Numbered from the stretch's first letter, positions 1-8,622 are shown. The stretch is 64,000 bases of DNA from Paracoccus denitrificans (GCA_003240735.1 QFNE01000004.1:62001-126000), one strand, 5' to 3'. Notes: generated from the sequence alone by a model not told the origin. A program made the numbers and translations.

Positions 1-459
1 CTGGCGGCACCGGCGCTGGCACTGGCCTTGCCGGTGGTGCGGCGTGGGGCCGCCGTCTGGGGCGGCCTGCTGGCTGCGGCGATGATCGCGTGGCATTTAC
101 CGGGGATCTATGGGGCGACGTGGCGCAGCGACGCCGTCTACTGGGCCATGCAGGCCGCAGTGATCGTTCCGGCATGGGCCTTCTGGTCGGCGATCCTGTG
201 CGGACCGGTCGTTCGGATGGGCGATGTCATGACGGTCGGTGCGCTGGCTGGTGTCATGGGTTTGCTGGGTGCGGTGCTGACCTTTGCCCCACGGCCGCTT
301 TATCTGGAGCATCTTGATGCCGCGGCCATGTGGTCAACAACCGCGTTGGCCGATCAACAGTTGGCGGGTCTGATCATGTGGGTGCCGGGCTTCGTCCCGC
401 TGGCGGCCATTGTTTTCCTGATGGCGCGTCGTGGCTGGCAGGGTGGTTTTGCAACATGA
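1..459 (+). CDS. Cytochrome c oxidase assembly factor CtaG (caa3_CtaG type), 5'-truncated
   Basis: C-terminal part of a polytopic membrane protein; the frame is open from base 1, so the start lies outside the window. About four hydrophobic segments are visible, and the motif DQQLAGLIMWVPG near the C-terminus is typical of the caa3_CtaG family, membrane proteins implicated in copper delivery to, or assembly of, heme-copper oxidases. This family is unrelated to the Cox11-type CtaG encoded later in the window. The stop codon overlaps the next gene's ATG, so the two are cotranslated, and the oxidase subunits follow at about 1.5 kb. The role in that oxidase's assembly is inferred from context. Confidence 0.8.
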   Translation: MAAPALALALPVVRRGAAVWGGLLAAAMIAWHLPGIYGATWRSDAVYWAMQAAVIVPAWAFWSAILCGPVVRMGDVMTVGALAGVMGLLGAVLTFAPRPLYLEHLDAAAMWSTTALADQQLAGLIMWVPGFVPLAAIVFLMARRGWQGGFAT

Positions 460-980
460 TGGCGCTTGTCACGATCCTGAAGTCGCTGCACATCGCCGCG
501 ATGCTGTGCTGGTGTGCGGCGCTGATCGCGCTGCCCCTGCTGCTTTATGCCTATGGGCGGGCGCGGGATCAGTCTCGGTATTCAGAATTCCGGCTGATCA
601 CGCATTACGGATATATCGGCTTTGCGACGCCGGCGGCGGTCATCGCGATTTCTGCCGGGACGGGGTTGGCGTTCGCCGCGGCGGATGTCTTCGTCCCGTG
701 GTTCGCCGCCAAGCTGGCGTTCGTCTGCGTCATGGCGCTGGCCCATGCCTATGTCGGGTATCTCATCGAACAGTCGGGCATTCAGGGGGCAGGGTACCGC
801 ATGCCGTCCCCGCTGTTTGCGCTGTTCGGGGCCGTTCCGGCCATGATGGCCGTCCTGTGGCTTGTGTTGGCCAAACCCGAACTGGTGTGGGTTCAGAACC
901 TGATCCCCGACTTTTTGCAGCACCCGATGGAGAACCCGTTGATCGAGGCACCCGTCGGCTTGATCGAGGGATCAGGTTGA
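456..980 (+). CDS. CopD/HemJ-like membrane protein of the oxidase locus
   Basis: Protein of 174 residues with about four membrane segments. The N-terminus reads as a LKSLHI-type first helix with a conserved histidine, as in CopD/HemJ-like proteins, and the C-terminal 30 residues are soluble. The ATG at 456 overlaps the stop of the upstream assembly-factor gene, which fixes the start; a second ATG follows immediately. Family members beside oxidase operons are usually annotated as CopD-family proteins with suspected copper or heme roles. The exact function here is not shown by the sequence. Confidence 0.65.
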   Translation: MMALVTILKSLHIAAMLCWCAALIALPLLLYAYGRARDQSRYSEFRLITHYGYIGFATPAAVIAISAGTGLAFAAADVFVPWFAAKLAFVCVMALAHAYVGYLIEQSGIQGAGYRMPSPLFALFGAVPAMMAVLWLVLAKPELVWVQNLIPDFLQHPMENPLIEAPVGLIEGSG

Positions 981-1493
981 ATGGTCGTTCTTGGTCCCGA
1001 TCTGATAGTCGAAGACAAGCTTGCCGCCATGCCAACCGGTGATCCCCGTCATGCCGACCGCAAGGGCAGATATCAGGATGCCGATGGGCAGAACCGCGCC
1101 CTCGGCGTCGCCGAACCGATAGCCCCAATTCAGACCCAGAACAGACAGCAGCGTCACCGCCAGCACGAAATGGGTCCAGCTCGTCGACCGGATGCGGATG
1201 CCGGGAACAAGCAAAAGCTCGGCAGTTCCCGCGATGCCCGCCAGAATGCCGATCAGAAACGCGATCCCAGCCGCCCAGATCGCCACCCGCGGCCAGAACA
1301 CGTCACCCGTCCAAAGATACATGATGTCAGACCCAAACGCGACGACGGCCAGCGAGATCGGGAATGCCACCATCATCGCATGAATGGGGTGACTGGCCAA
1401 CGCGATGCGGCTTTCGGTCTGGTCGAACGCCTCATGCTCCAGAATCGGGTCGGACAATCTGCGGCGTTGGCTGAAGGTCTTTTTCTCGCGCAT
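972..1493 (-). CDS. DUF2231 membrane protein
   Basis: Protein of 173 residues with four predicted membrane helices. The stretch ASHPIHAMMVAFPISL is the DUF2231 signature (HPxH followed by FPI). It lies on the strand opposite the oxidase genes, its 3' end overlapping the CopD-like gene by 9 bp and its 5' end abutting the subunit II gene, so it separates the assembly genes from the structural genes. DUF2231 proteins are often found beside cytochrome oxidase and copper genes. The biochemical function is unknown. Confidence 0.8.
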   Translation of the reverse strand: MREKKTFSQRRRLSDPILEHEAFDQTESRIALASHPIHAMMVAFPISLAVVAFGSDIMYLWTGDVFWPRVAIWAAGIAFLIGILAGIAGTAELLLVPGIRIRSTSWTHFVLAVTLLSVLGLNWGYRFGDAEGAVLPIGILISALAVGMTGITGWHGGKLVFDYQIGTKNDHST

Positions 1494-1502
1494 CGTGATG
1501 TC

Positions 1503-2174
1503 CTGTCTTGGCGGGCTGTCAGAAAGCCCTTGGCGTTGGGGGCGGTCCTGGTTCTTGCGGCTTGCGATGGGCCATTGAGCACGCTGGACCCGGTGGGACC
1601 CGTCGCGGCCCGGATCGCCACACTATGGTGGGCAATGCTGATCGGCGCCACCGTAATCACGATTTTGGTGGCGGTGCTTCTGTATCTGGCCATGACGCGG
1701 CCAGCGCGCCCGGTGCGTGAACATCGCTGGACCATGGGCTGGGGCCTAGGCTTCACCGGGTCAGTACTGGCGGTGCTGCTGGGGTTCGGCCTGTTCGTGG
1801 GCGAGCAGATCCTGCATCGCGACGACGACACCATTCGGGTTGAGGCCTATGGCCGCCAATGGGATTGGCGGTTCGTCCAGCCGGGCCCGGACGGTCCGGT
1901 CGAGACCATGAACGTGCTGTATGTGCCTGCGGGTCAGCCCTTCGACGTGGTGATCCGGTCCGACGACGTGATCCACAGCTTCTGGGTGCCGCGGCTGGGG
2001 GGCAAGATGGACGCTGTTCCGGGGCATACCAACATCCTGCGCCTTCAGGCCGACACCCCCGGCGAATACGAAGGCCGCTCGGCCGAGTTTTCGGGTGTCG
2101 GTTACGCCGGCATGACATTCCGCGTGATCGCCTATGACCCCGCCAACCCGCCCGCCATCGAAAGCCAGCCATGA
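1503..2174 (+). CDS. Heme-copper oxidase subunit II lipoprotein lacking CuA ligands (quinol-oxidase-like)
   Basis: There is a lipoprotein signal (lipobox LAAC, Cys codon at 1563), two membrane helices (about residues 42-64 and 78-100) and a periplasmic cupredoxin domain. The CuA motif C-x-E-x-C-x3-H-x2-M reads S-A-E-F-S-G-V-G-Y-A-G-M: both cysteines are Ser (codons 2079, 2091) and the second histidine is Tyr (2103). The first His (VIHSFW, 1974), the Glu and the Met remain. E. coli CyoA, a quinol-oxidase lipoprotein, has the same Ser...Ser...aromatic pattern. No ATG or GTG in this frame precedes the lipobox, so the start is a CTG (1503) or TTG (1530); 1503 is used because it retains the basic n-region. 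The stop overlaps the start of the subunit I gene. Confidence 0.85.
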   Translation: MSWRAVRKPLALGAVLVLAACDGPLSTLDPVGPVAARIATLWWAMLIGATVITILVAVLLYLAMTRPARPVREHRWTMGWGLGFTGSVLAVLLGFGLFVGEQILHRDDDTIRVEAYGRQWDWRFVQPGPDGPVETMNVLYVPAGQPFDVVIRSDDVIHSFWVPRLGGKMDAVPGHTNILRLQADTPGEYEGRSAEFSGVGYAGMTFRVIAYDPANPPAIESQP

Positions 2175-4717
2175 GCCAGAGTTATTCCCACGACGTGCCG
2201 CTGGCGGCGTCACGCGATGATGTCGGGGCCGATCTGGCACCGTTTTCTCCCAACCCTGCGCAAAAGGCCCTGCCGCTTCATCGAGAGATGGAGCGTGTGT
2301 GGTCCGATCTGCCGGGCTGGCGGGGCGTCTTTTCATCCGTGAACCATACGACAATCGGCCTTCGCTTCATGGCGACGTCGTTTGTATTCTTTTCCATCGC
2401 CGGGGTGCTGGCGATGTTGATCCGGGCGCAGCTGGCCACGCGCGACGGCCAGTTTCTGGATGTGGAGTTATACAACCAGATCTTCACCATGCACGGGACC
2501 ATCATGATGTTCCTGTTCGCCATTCCCATGCTGGAAGGGCTGTCGCTGTGGTTGCTGCCAAAGATTCTGGGGTCGCGCGATCTGGCGTTCCCCCGCCTGT
2601 CCGCGCTGGGTTACTGGTGCTATCTGTTCGGTGGCTCGGTGATCGTGGGGTCGCTGTTCTTCGGCGTGGCGCCGGATGGCGGGTGGTTCATGTATGTGCC
2701 GCTGGCCGACCGCACCTATACGCCGGGGGTGAACGCTGACGTCTGGTTGCTGGGCGTCACCTTCGTTGAAATCTCGGCCGTTGCGGCGGCTGTCGAAATC
2801 ACCGTGTCGATCCTGCGCATCCGCGCCGCCGGGATGGCCCTGACCAAGATGCCGCTGTTCGGGTGGTACATCCTTGGCACGTCGGCGATGATGCTGGTGG
2901 GCTTTCCGCCGCTGATCATGGGATCGTTGCTGCTGGAGCTGCAGCGCGCATTCGACATGCCGTTCTTCGAGGTGGCGCGTGGGGGCGATCCGCTGCTGTG
3001 GCAGCATCTGTTCTGGCTGTTCGGCCACCCCGAGGTCTATATCATCTTCCTGCCCGCAGCGGGGGTCATGTCGACCCTGATCCCGGTGTTCTCACGCACC
3101 ACCATTCTGGGATACGGCGCGATCGTCGCAGCAATCCTTGGGCTGGTGTTCCTGTCGTTCGGGCTTTGGGTGCACCACATGTTCACGGTGGGCATTCCGC
3201 ATATGGCGCTGGCGTTCTTCTCGGCTGCCTCGACGCTGGTGGCAGTGCCGACGGGGGTCCAGATCTTTGCGTGGATCGGCACGATGTGGAAGGGCAACGT
3301 GCAGCTGCGCCTGCCGATGCTGTATATCATGGGGTTCTTTTCCATCTTCGTGATGGGCGGGCTGACAGGGGTCATGCTGGCCATCGTGCCGTTCAACTGG
3401 CAGGCCCACGACACCGCCTTTGTGACCGCGCATTTGCATTACGTCCTGATTGGAGGCTTCGTCTTTCCGATGATGGCCGCGGTCACCTACTGGATGCCGC
3501 TGATTTGCGGGCGGTGGCGTGTGCGCACCTTGGGCGAAGGGGCATTCTGGATGATCATGATCGGCTTTCACGGCACGTTCCTGATCATGCACCTGACCGG
3601 CCTTCTTGGGATGCCGCGACGTGTCGACGTCTATCCCGATAACCCTGAATGGGAACTGCTGAACCTCATTTCTTCCATCTTCGGGATGGTCATGTCAGCC
3701 GGGTTCGCGTTGTTTGCGTTTGATATCGTCATGCAGTGGCTGTTCGGGCGGCGGTCACGGCGCAATCCGTGGGGCGCCAAGACGCTGGAATGGGCGATGC
3801 CCCTGCCGTCGCCGTCATACAACTTTGCGTCTCTGCCGAACGCGACGTTCGATGACGCGGACAGTCTGGTGGCCCTGTCCAAGGGAGAGGGTCTGCTGCC
3901 CGGCGCACCCCGCGACCGGCGCGAGGTGCTGGTCGTCCAGACAGGCAGCGGGCGGCCTGAACACGTGGCGACCGTTCCGGGCAACACGATCCTGCCGTTG
4001 CAGACCGCCGCGGTCATCGGGTCGTTCTTTGCCCTGATGCTGTTCAGCCTGTACTGGCTGGCCTTGCTACCTTTGGTCGTGATCCTGTGGATGGGCTGGC
4101 GCTGGACGGATGCGCTTGGGACGGACCGCGACCAGGCCGCCATCCAGATCGCGCCGGGGCAGTATCTGCCGACCCACTGGCATGCGCGACGCACCTTGAC
4201 GCAGGACGGAACTGCCGCGCTGCTGCTGGCGGATGCCACGCTTTACGCATCATTGCTGTTCGGGGTGGCGTTCCTGAACGTGGTGGCGCCGAATTGGCCC
4301 GCCCCACCCGCCAGCCTTGGGACTGTGGCGGCCGTGTTGGCGGGCGCTGTGTTGGTCACGGCAGCCTGTGGCAGCGTGCTGGCGCGCCTGACAGAACACC
4401 GGCGCCAGATCGGGTTTGCCTGGGCCGGCGCGACCGTGACCGCGCTGGGCGTGGCTGGCCTCGCGGCGCTTGCTTTTTCACTCGACGATCCACAGCGCCA
4501 TGCCCGTGACGCGTTGCGCACGGTTCTGCTGGCCTTCTGCGCGGTCCACGGGGTCATCACGCTGGTCATCGCGGCGCGGACGCTGGCGGATTTCCGGCAA
4601 GGCCGCATCACCGGACAACGCCGGGGTGCCAGCCGCATCTGGCGGATGTTCAGCGATTTCTGGCTGGTGACATATGCGCTGGCCGTGGCGACTGTCGCCT
4701 TGCAGGAGCTGGGCTGA
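2171..4717 (+). CDS. Fused heme-copper oxidase subunit I-III
   Basis: Protein of 848 residues, longer than subunit I alone (about 550). Subunit I part: low-spin heme His108 (FTMHG), CuB ligands His286 (GHPEVYI, with proton-channel Glu288 and crosslinking Tyr290), His335 and His336, heme a3 ligand His421 and second low-spin ligand His423 (HLHYVL). The Glu makes it an A1-type oxidase. From about residue 660 a subunit-III-like helical domain follows (THWHARRTL onward). The ATG overlaps the subunit II stop. It reduces O2 and pumps protons in the inner membrane. The electron donor is uncertain because subunit II lacks CuA. The N-terminal helices resemble caa3-type CtaD more than E. coli CyoB. Confidence 0.93.
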   Translation: MSQSYSHDVPLAASRDDVGADLAPFSPNPAQKALPLHREMERVWSDLPGWRGVFSSVNHTTIGLRFMATSFVFFSIAGVLAMLIRAQLATRDGQFLDVELYNQIFTMHGTIMMFLFAIPMLEGLSLWLLPKILGSRDLAFPRLSALGYWCYLFGGSVIVGSLFFGVAPDGGWFMYVPLADRTYTPGVNADVWLLGVTFVEISAVAAAVEITVSILRIRAAGMALTKMPLFGWYILGTSAMMLVGFPPLIMGSLLLELQRAFDMPFFEVARGGDPLLWQHLFWLFGHPEVYIIFLPAAGVMSTLIPVFSRTTILGYGAIVAAILGLVFLSFGLWVHHMFTVGIPHMALAFFSAASTLVAVPTGVQIFAWIGTMWKGNVQLRLPMLYIMGFFSIFVMGGLTGVMLAIVPFNWQAHDTAFVTAHLHYVLIGGFVFPMMAAVTYWMPLICGRWRVRTLGEGAFWMIMIGFHGTFLIMHLTGLLGMPRRVDVYPDNPEWELLNLISSIFGMVMSAGFALFAFDIVMQWLFGRRSRRNPWGAKTLEWAMPLPSPSYNFASLPNATFDDADSLVALSKGEGLLPGAPRDRREVLVVQTGSGRPEHVATVPGNTILPLQTAAVIGSFFALMLFSLYWLALLPLVVILWMGWRWTDALGTDRDQAAIQIAPGQYLPTHWHARRTLTQDGTAALLLADATLYASLLFGVAFLNVVAPNWPAPPASLGTVAAVLAGAVLVTAACGSVLARLTEHRRQIGFAWAGATVTALGVAGLAALAFSLDDPQRHARDALRTVLLAFCAVHGVITLVIAARTLADFRQGRITGQRRGASRIWRMFSDFWLVTYALAVATVALQELG

Positions 4718-5025
4718 TGGTGTGGCTGATGCGCTTTCTGGCCGGTCCGATCCTGTGGGCGGTACTGTTTTCGGCGATTTACGGGTTGCACGGCATTGGG
4801 TGCGCGAACGAATGGACCCAGCAAAGCATGGGGTCGTTTTCGGTTCAGCGCGTGGTTCTGGTCGGCGCGTGGTTGTTCGGGATCGCGCTGCACCTGTTGC
4901 TGATCGCCCTGAACCGCGTTCCGCATGATCGCTACCACCTGATCGCTATGGCAAATCTCATCGGCCTTGTGTCGACGGTGGTCACGCTGTTTCCGGTCAT
5001 CATCACCAGCTCATGCATGATTTAG
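4717..5025 (+). CDS. Small membrane protein of the oxidase operon
   Basis: Protein of 102 residues with three hydrophobic segments. Its ATG overlaps the last base of the I-III fusion stop codon (TGATG), so it is translationally coupled to the oxidase. Features include GLHGIGC at about residues 23-29 and a CANEW motif. I do not recognise a named family. Position suggests a small accessory or assembly subunit, but that is inference only. The next 147 bp hold the trigger factor promoter. Confidence 0.65.
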   Translation: MVWLMRFLAGPILWAVLFSAIYGLHGIGCANEWTQQSMGSFSVQRVVLVGAWLFGIALHLLLIALNRVPHDRYHLIAMANLIGLVSTVVTLFPVIITSSCMI

Positions 5026-5087
5026 GTGGGCAATGTCCGTCACCCGGCGTGATCGGGCGGCGCAAATGCGCAAATGCGCCCTTCTGC

Positions 5088-5116
5088 TTGCATGCGTCCC
5101 CGCGCTTGCCTAGAAG
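5088..5116 (+). promoter_or_regulatory. Sigma70-type promoter of tig
   Basis: TTGCAT (5088-5093) and TAGAAG (5111-5116) are separated by 17 bp, good -35/-10 elements for a housekeeping promoter. The tig ATG is 57 bp downstream of the -10 box. Confidence 0.55.
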
Positions 5117-5172
5117 GGCGCCCAGATTCCACGGCTGCCAACCGGCGGCCCTTTCGACATGAAGGATCACCG

Positions 5173-6507
5173 ATGCAGGTCACCGAAACCCAGAACGAAG
5201 GTCTGAAGCGCGGCTATAAGTTCACGCTGCCCGCTGCCGATCTCGCCGCCGAGGTGGACCGTCAGCTTGCCGAAGCGCAGCCCGAGATCGAGCTGAAGGG
5301 CTTTCGCAAGGGCAAGGTGCCGATGGCGCTGCTGAAGAAGAACTACGGCCCCCGCGTGATGGGCGATGCGATGCAGAAAGCCATCGACGACGCCGTCCGC
5401 ACCCATCTGGAAGACAGCAAGGCGCGCCCCGCCATGCAGCCAAAGATGGAAATGGAAAATGGCGCAGACTGGAAAGAGGGCGACGACGTCGTTGTCAACG
5501 TGTCATATGAGCTGCTGCCCGAGATCCCGGAAGCCGATCTGAAAGCGGTGAAGCTGGAGCGTCTGGGCGTCAAGGCCGAAGACGCCGCTGTGACCGAGGC
5601 GCTGGAAAATCTGGCGAAGAACGCACAAGCCTTTGACGACCGCGCCGACGGCGAAGCGTCGCAGGACGGCGACCAAGTCGTGATCGACTTCAAGGGTTTC
5701 GTCGATGGCGAAGCGTTCGAAGGGGGTTCCGCCGAAGACTATCCGCTGGTTCTGGGCTCGGGTTCGTTCATCCCCGGCTTTGAAGAGCAGCTGGTCGGCG
5801 CGAAAGCCGGTGATGAGGTGAAGGTCAACGTGACCTTCCCGGCCGAGTACGGCGCCGCGCATCTGGCCGGCAAAGAAGCTGTGTTCGACACCACCGTCAA
5901 AGCCGTGAAGGCGCCCAAGGAAGCGGCGATCGACGACGAGCTGGCGAAGCGTTTCGGTGCGGACAGCCTTGATGCGCTGAAAGGCCAGATCACCGAGCGT
6001 CTGGAAGCCGAATACAAAGGCGCCAGCCGCGCCATCATGAAGCGCGCGCTGCTGGACCGTCTGGACGAGCTGGTGAAATTCGACCTGCCCGAGTCGCTGG
6101 TCGACGCCGAAGCCGGTCAGATCGCGCACCAGCTTTACCATGAAGAGCATCCTGACGATCACGGCCACAACCACGGCGAGATCGAGACAACCGACGAGCA
6201 TCGCAAACTGGCTGAACGCCGCGTGCGTCTGGGTCTGCTGCTGGCCGAAATCGGTCAGAAGAACGACATCCAGGTGTCCGATCAGGAAATGACGCAAGCG
6301 GTTCTGAACCAGGCGCGTCAGTTCCCGGGTCAGGAAAAAGCGTTCTTCGAATTCATCCAGGAGAACCCGCAGGCGCAGCAGCAACTGCGCGCGCCGCTGT
6401 TCGAAGACAAGGTCGTCGACTGGATCTTTGATCAGGCCGACGTGTCCGACAAGGACGTGACCAAGGAAGAGCTGGAAAAAGCCATCGCCGCGCTGGACGA
6501 AGTCTAA
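5173..6507 (+). CDS. tig: Trigger factor chaperone
   Basis: Protein of 444 residues, close to the usual 430-450. The N-terminal ribosome-binding domain carries GFRKGKVP (about residues 42-49), the trigger factor signature that docks on ribosomal protein L23. A central FKBP-like peptidyl-prolyl isomerase domain follows (about 150-245; VIDFKGFVDGEAFEGG), then the helical C-terminal chaperone domain. A His-rich stretch (DDHGHNHGE) sits in the C-domain. It binds nascent chains at the exit tunnel. The start at 5173 is preceded by GAAGGA. An in-frame extension to 5074 has no ribosome-binding site and lacks homology. A strong terminator follows, so the gene is monocistronic. Confidence 0.97.
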   Translation: MQVTETQNEGLKRGYKFTLPAADLAAEVDRQLAEAQPEIELKGFRKGKVPMALLKKNYGPRVMGDAMQKAIDDAVRTHLEDSKARPAMQPKMEMENGADWKEGDDVVVNVSYELLPEIPEADLKAVKLERLGVKAEDAAVTEALENLAKNAQAFDDRADGEASQDGDQVVIDFKGFVDGEAFEGGSAEDYPLVLGSGSFIPGFEEQLVGAKAGDEVKVNVTFPAEYGAAHLAGKEAVFDTTVKAVKAPKEAAIDDELAKRFGADSLDALKGQITERLEAEYKGASRAIMKRALLDRLDELVKFDLPESLVDAEAGQIAHQLYHEEHPDDHGHNHGEIETTDEHRKLAERRVRLGLLLAEIGQKNDIQVSDQEMTQAVLNQARQFPGQEKAFFEFIQENPQAQQQLRAPLFEDKVVDWIFDQADVSDKDVTKEELEKAIAALDEV

Positions 6508-6530
6508 GCGGTTCGCAGCTTTCGAATTGA

Positions 6531-6558
6531 AAAGGCCGCCCGTCCGGGCGGCCTTTTT
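6531..6558 (+). terminator. Rho-independent terminator of tig
   Basis: Stem AAAGGCCGCCCG/CGGGCGGCCTTT with a 2-base loop, followed by a T run. It lies 24 bp after the tig stop. Confidence 0.9.
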
Positions 6559-6578
6559 CGTTTGAGGGTAGAGCGGGT

Positions 6579-7580
6579 TCAGCGCTCAGCGCCGTTCACG
6601 CGCTTGATCTCTCGCTCGATCTCCGAGTTCACCTCGGCGCCGACAAGGATGACGATCGACGCGATCCACAGCCACATCATCAAGACGACCGCGGCACCGA
6701 TCGATCCATAGGTCTGGTTGTAGTTGGCGAAGTTCGACGCGTACCAAGAGAATCCCATCGACGCGATGATCAGCGCGACCGAGGCAAAGGCTGCGCCCGG
6801 CGACACCCACTGCCACCTTGCGTCCTTGCGGCTTGGCCCCCAGCGGTAAAGCGCCGCGAGCGATCCCAGCAGCATCGCAAAGATCAACGGCCACCGCAGG
6901 AGCTGGACGGCCTGACTGGAATACGGAAGGAACGACAGCACTGCTGGCAGGATGGCGATCAGGATCATCATCACGATGATCAGGCTGACGGCACCCAACG
7001 TGAACACCAGAGACACCAGGTTCAGCTGGATGATGCCGCGCGTCTCGCTTTCATACCACGCGACGTTCAGTGCATCGATCATCGCCTTCATACCGCCATT
7101 GGCCGAATAGATCGCGATGAGCAGGGACATGATCGTCGCCAGTGACAGGGTCGAGGCCGGCGTTTCAACAATGGCCTTGATCTGACCGGCGATCAACTCA
7201 ACTGCGCTAGGGGGCAGGATCTGGTGCAGCATCTGCAGGTCGTTCAAAATCGTCTGGCGGTCGGCGACGAGCCCGAATAGCGACACCAGCATGGTGATGC
7301 CGGGAAACAGTGCCAGAAGGCCGAAGAACGTGACGCCCCCTGCGACCGATGTCACGCGGTCGATGCCGATCTGATCCCAGACCTGCAGGGCCACGCGCTT
7401 CCAGCTTGCCTTGCTCAACTGCCACGGACTGGCCGGCGCGCCGGGCCGCAATGGCGGTGTGTCCTCGGCGGTCTGCTGGGCAGACTGCTCAAACCCCCGT
7501 TCCGCGCGCCAGTCGGCGGGTAAGTCCCCGAACAGGGCGTCCATGATCTTTGGTGGGGTGTTGTCTTGCGCAGGGGTCAT
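6579..7580 (-). CDS. YihY/BrkB family inner-membrane protein
   Basis: Protein of 333 residues with a soluble N-terminal segment of about 75 residues and then six membrane helices. Family marks are VTFFGLLALFPG after the first helix region, YSANGGMKAMIDALNVAWYE, and GAAVVLMMWLWIASIVILVGAEVN at the end (described here in parts). YihY/BrkB proteins were once called RNase BN; that assignment was withdrawn and the role is unclear. The ATG at 7580 is preferred over GTG at 7586 because an AGAG lies at proper distance. It is convergent with tig. Confidence 0.88.
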   Translation of the reverse strand: MTPAQDNTPPKIMDALFGDLPADWRAERGFEQSAQQTAEDTPPLRPGAPASPWQLSKASWKRVALQVWDQIGIDRVTSVAGGVTFFGLLALFPGITMLVSLFGLVADRQTILNDLQMLHQILPPSAVELIAGQIKAIVETPASTLSLATIMSLLIAIYSANGGMKAMIDALNVAWYESETRGIIQLNLVSLVFTLGAVSLIIVMMILIAILPAVLSFLPYSSQAVQLLRWPLIFAMLLGSLAALYRWGPSRKDARWQWVSPGAAFASVALIIASMGFSWYASNFANYNQTYGSIGAAVVLMMWLWIASIVILVGAEVNSEIEREIKRVNGAER

Positions 7581-7678
7581 GGTCACTCTGGTTGCAAAAC
7601 AGGCCCGCGCTGTAGGGGCGTGGGCCTGAGATTGATGTGAATCACCCCGGTCTGGGCGACAACGGGCTGATGGACAAA

Positions 7679-8494
7679 CTAAAGCTTGTGCGTCCGTTCG
7701 GGGTCCGGATCAGTCGGATCGTCGCGCAGGTCGACCATGTCCGACTTGCGCGGACGCTCAGCCGTTCCGGCACGCCGCTGGCGGTCGCGCGATGCGCTGT
7801 TGTCTAGAAAGCTGCGGATCGAGTCGGCGGTGGTGTGGAACTCCTTGAGGATGCCTTCGGCCTGACCGGCGACCGCGCGGAACCCCGCCATCGCCGCACC
7901 CAGCGATCCAACGACGCCATTCACACCCGTGGTCAGGCGGGTGGCATTATCCTCAATCTCGTGCAGAAAGCTTTTGTGCTTGGGCGCAGGCTTGGCGGGA
8001 CGGCGCGCGCGACGCGCCTGTTCACGCTGGCGGGCGCGTTCAGCGTCGTCCTGTTCAAGACGCGTGTCCGCGCGGTGACGGACATCGCTGCGCTCACGCT
8101 CTGACATCTCGGCATATGCAGGGGCGCGGGGGCGATCACCCTTGCGGCGGGGCTTTGTCTTGCCGTCACGGGCCTTGTCCCAGACGCGTTCGCGCGCCTT
8201 GCGGGCGGCATGTTCGGCGTCGCGGTCGATGTCATCATTGCCCGTGACCAGGTCGGCCACCTTGCGCACTGTCAGGATTGCGGCAGCGGTTGCGGCCGCC
8301 GTGATCAGTCCGGCACCGCCCCACACCACGACCTTTGCCGCAGTCGATGGCTCGGCGGTTGAGCGCGTGCCGTAGGTGTTGATGTCCCCTGACGGGATGA
8401 CGCGGCGCGGGTTGTGGGGTGACGGCTGATAATGCTCCGGCCTGCGGTCGACCGGCGCTCCGATCTGGGCTTTCTGGTTGTGGCTCGACGGCAT
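7679..8494 (-). CDS. Highly charged membrane-tethered protein of unknown function
   Basis: Protein of 271 residues. A polar N-terminus is followed by one hydrophobic helix (about residues 52-75, VVVWGGAGLITAAATAAA), a very Arg/Lys/Asp/Glu-rich middle that looks like extended helix or disorder, and a C-terminal Gly/Ala-rich amphipathic segment (about 190-230). The start at 8494 has a good GGAAAGGGAA site; an upstream extension to 8668 is not supported by one. I do not recognise a family. It lies alone between the BrkB gene and the rplI terminator. Coding bias matches its neighbours. Confidence 0.7.
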   Translation of the reverse strand: MPSSHNQKAQIGAPVDRRPEHYQPSPHNPRRVIPSGDINTYGTRSTAEPSTAAKVVVWGGAGLITAAATAAAILTVRKVADLVTGNDDIDRDAEHAARKARERVWDKARDGKTKPRRKGDRPRAPAYAEMSERERSDVRHRADTRLEQDDAERARQREQARRARRPAKPAPKHKSFLHEIEDNATRLTTGVNGVVGSLGAAMAGFRAVAGQAEGILKEFHTTADSIRSFLDNSASRDRQRRAGTAERPRKSDMVDLRDDPTDPDPERTHKL

Positions 8495-8622
8495 GGTGTT
8501 CCCTTTCCGGCACGGCGACAGATCCGGTGTCAGATCAGGGCGCGCGGCCATATTCCCTTTGCAGGTCAAACCACTTGCGCGCGCGAATGTTCCCCACGTC
8601 GAGGGCGATCTGGTCGAATAAT

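Noticed and set aside
5065..5080. GCGCAAATGCGCAAATGCGC near the tig promoter considered as an operator
   Set aside because: Only two short units; no partner regulator and too little to support.
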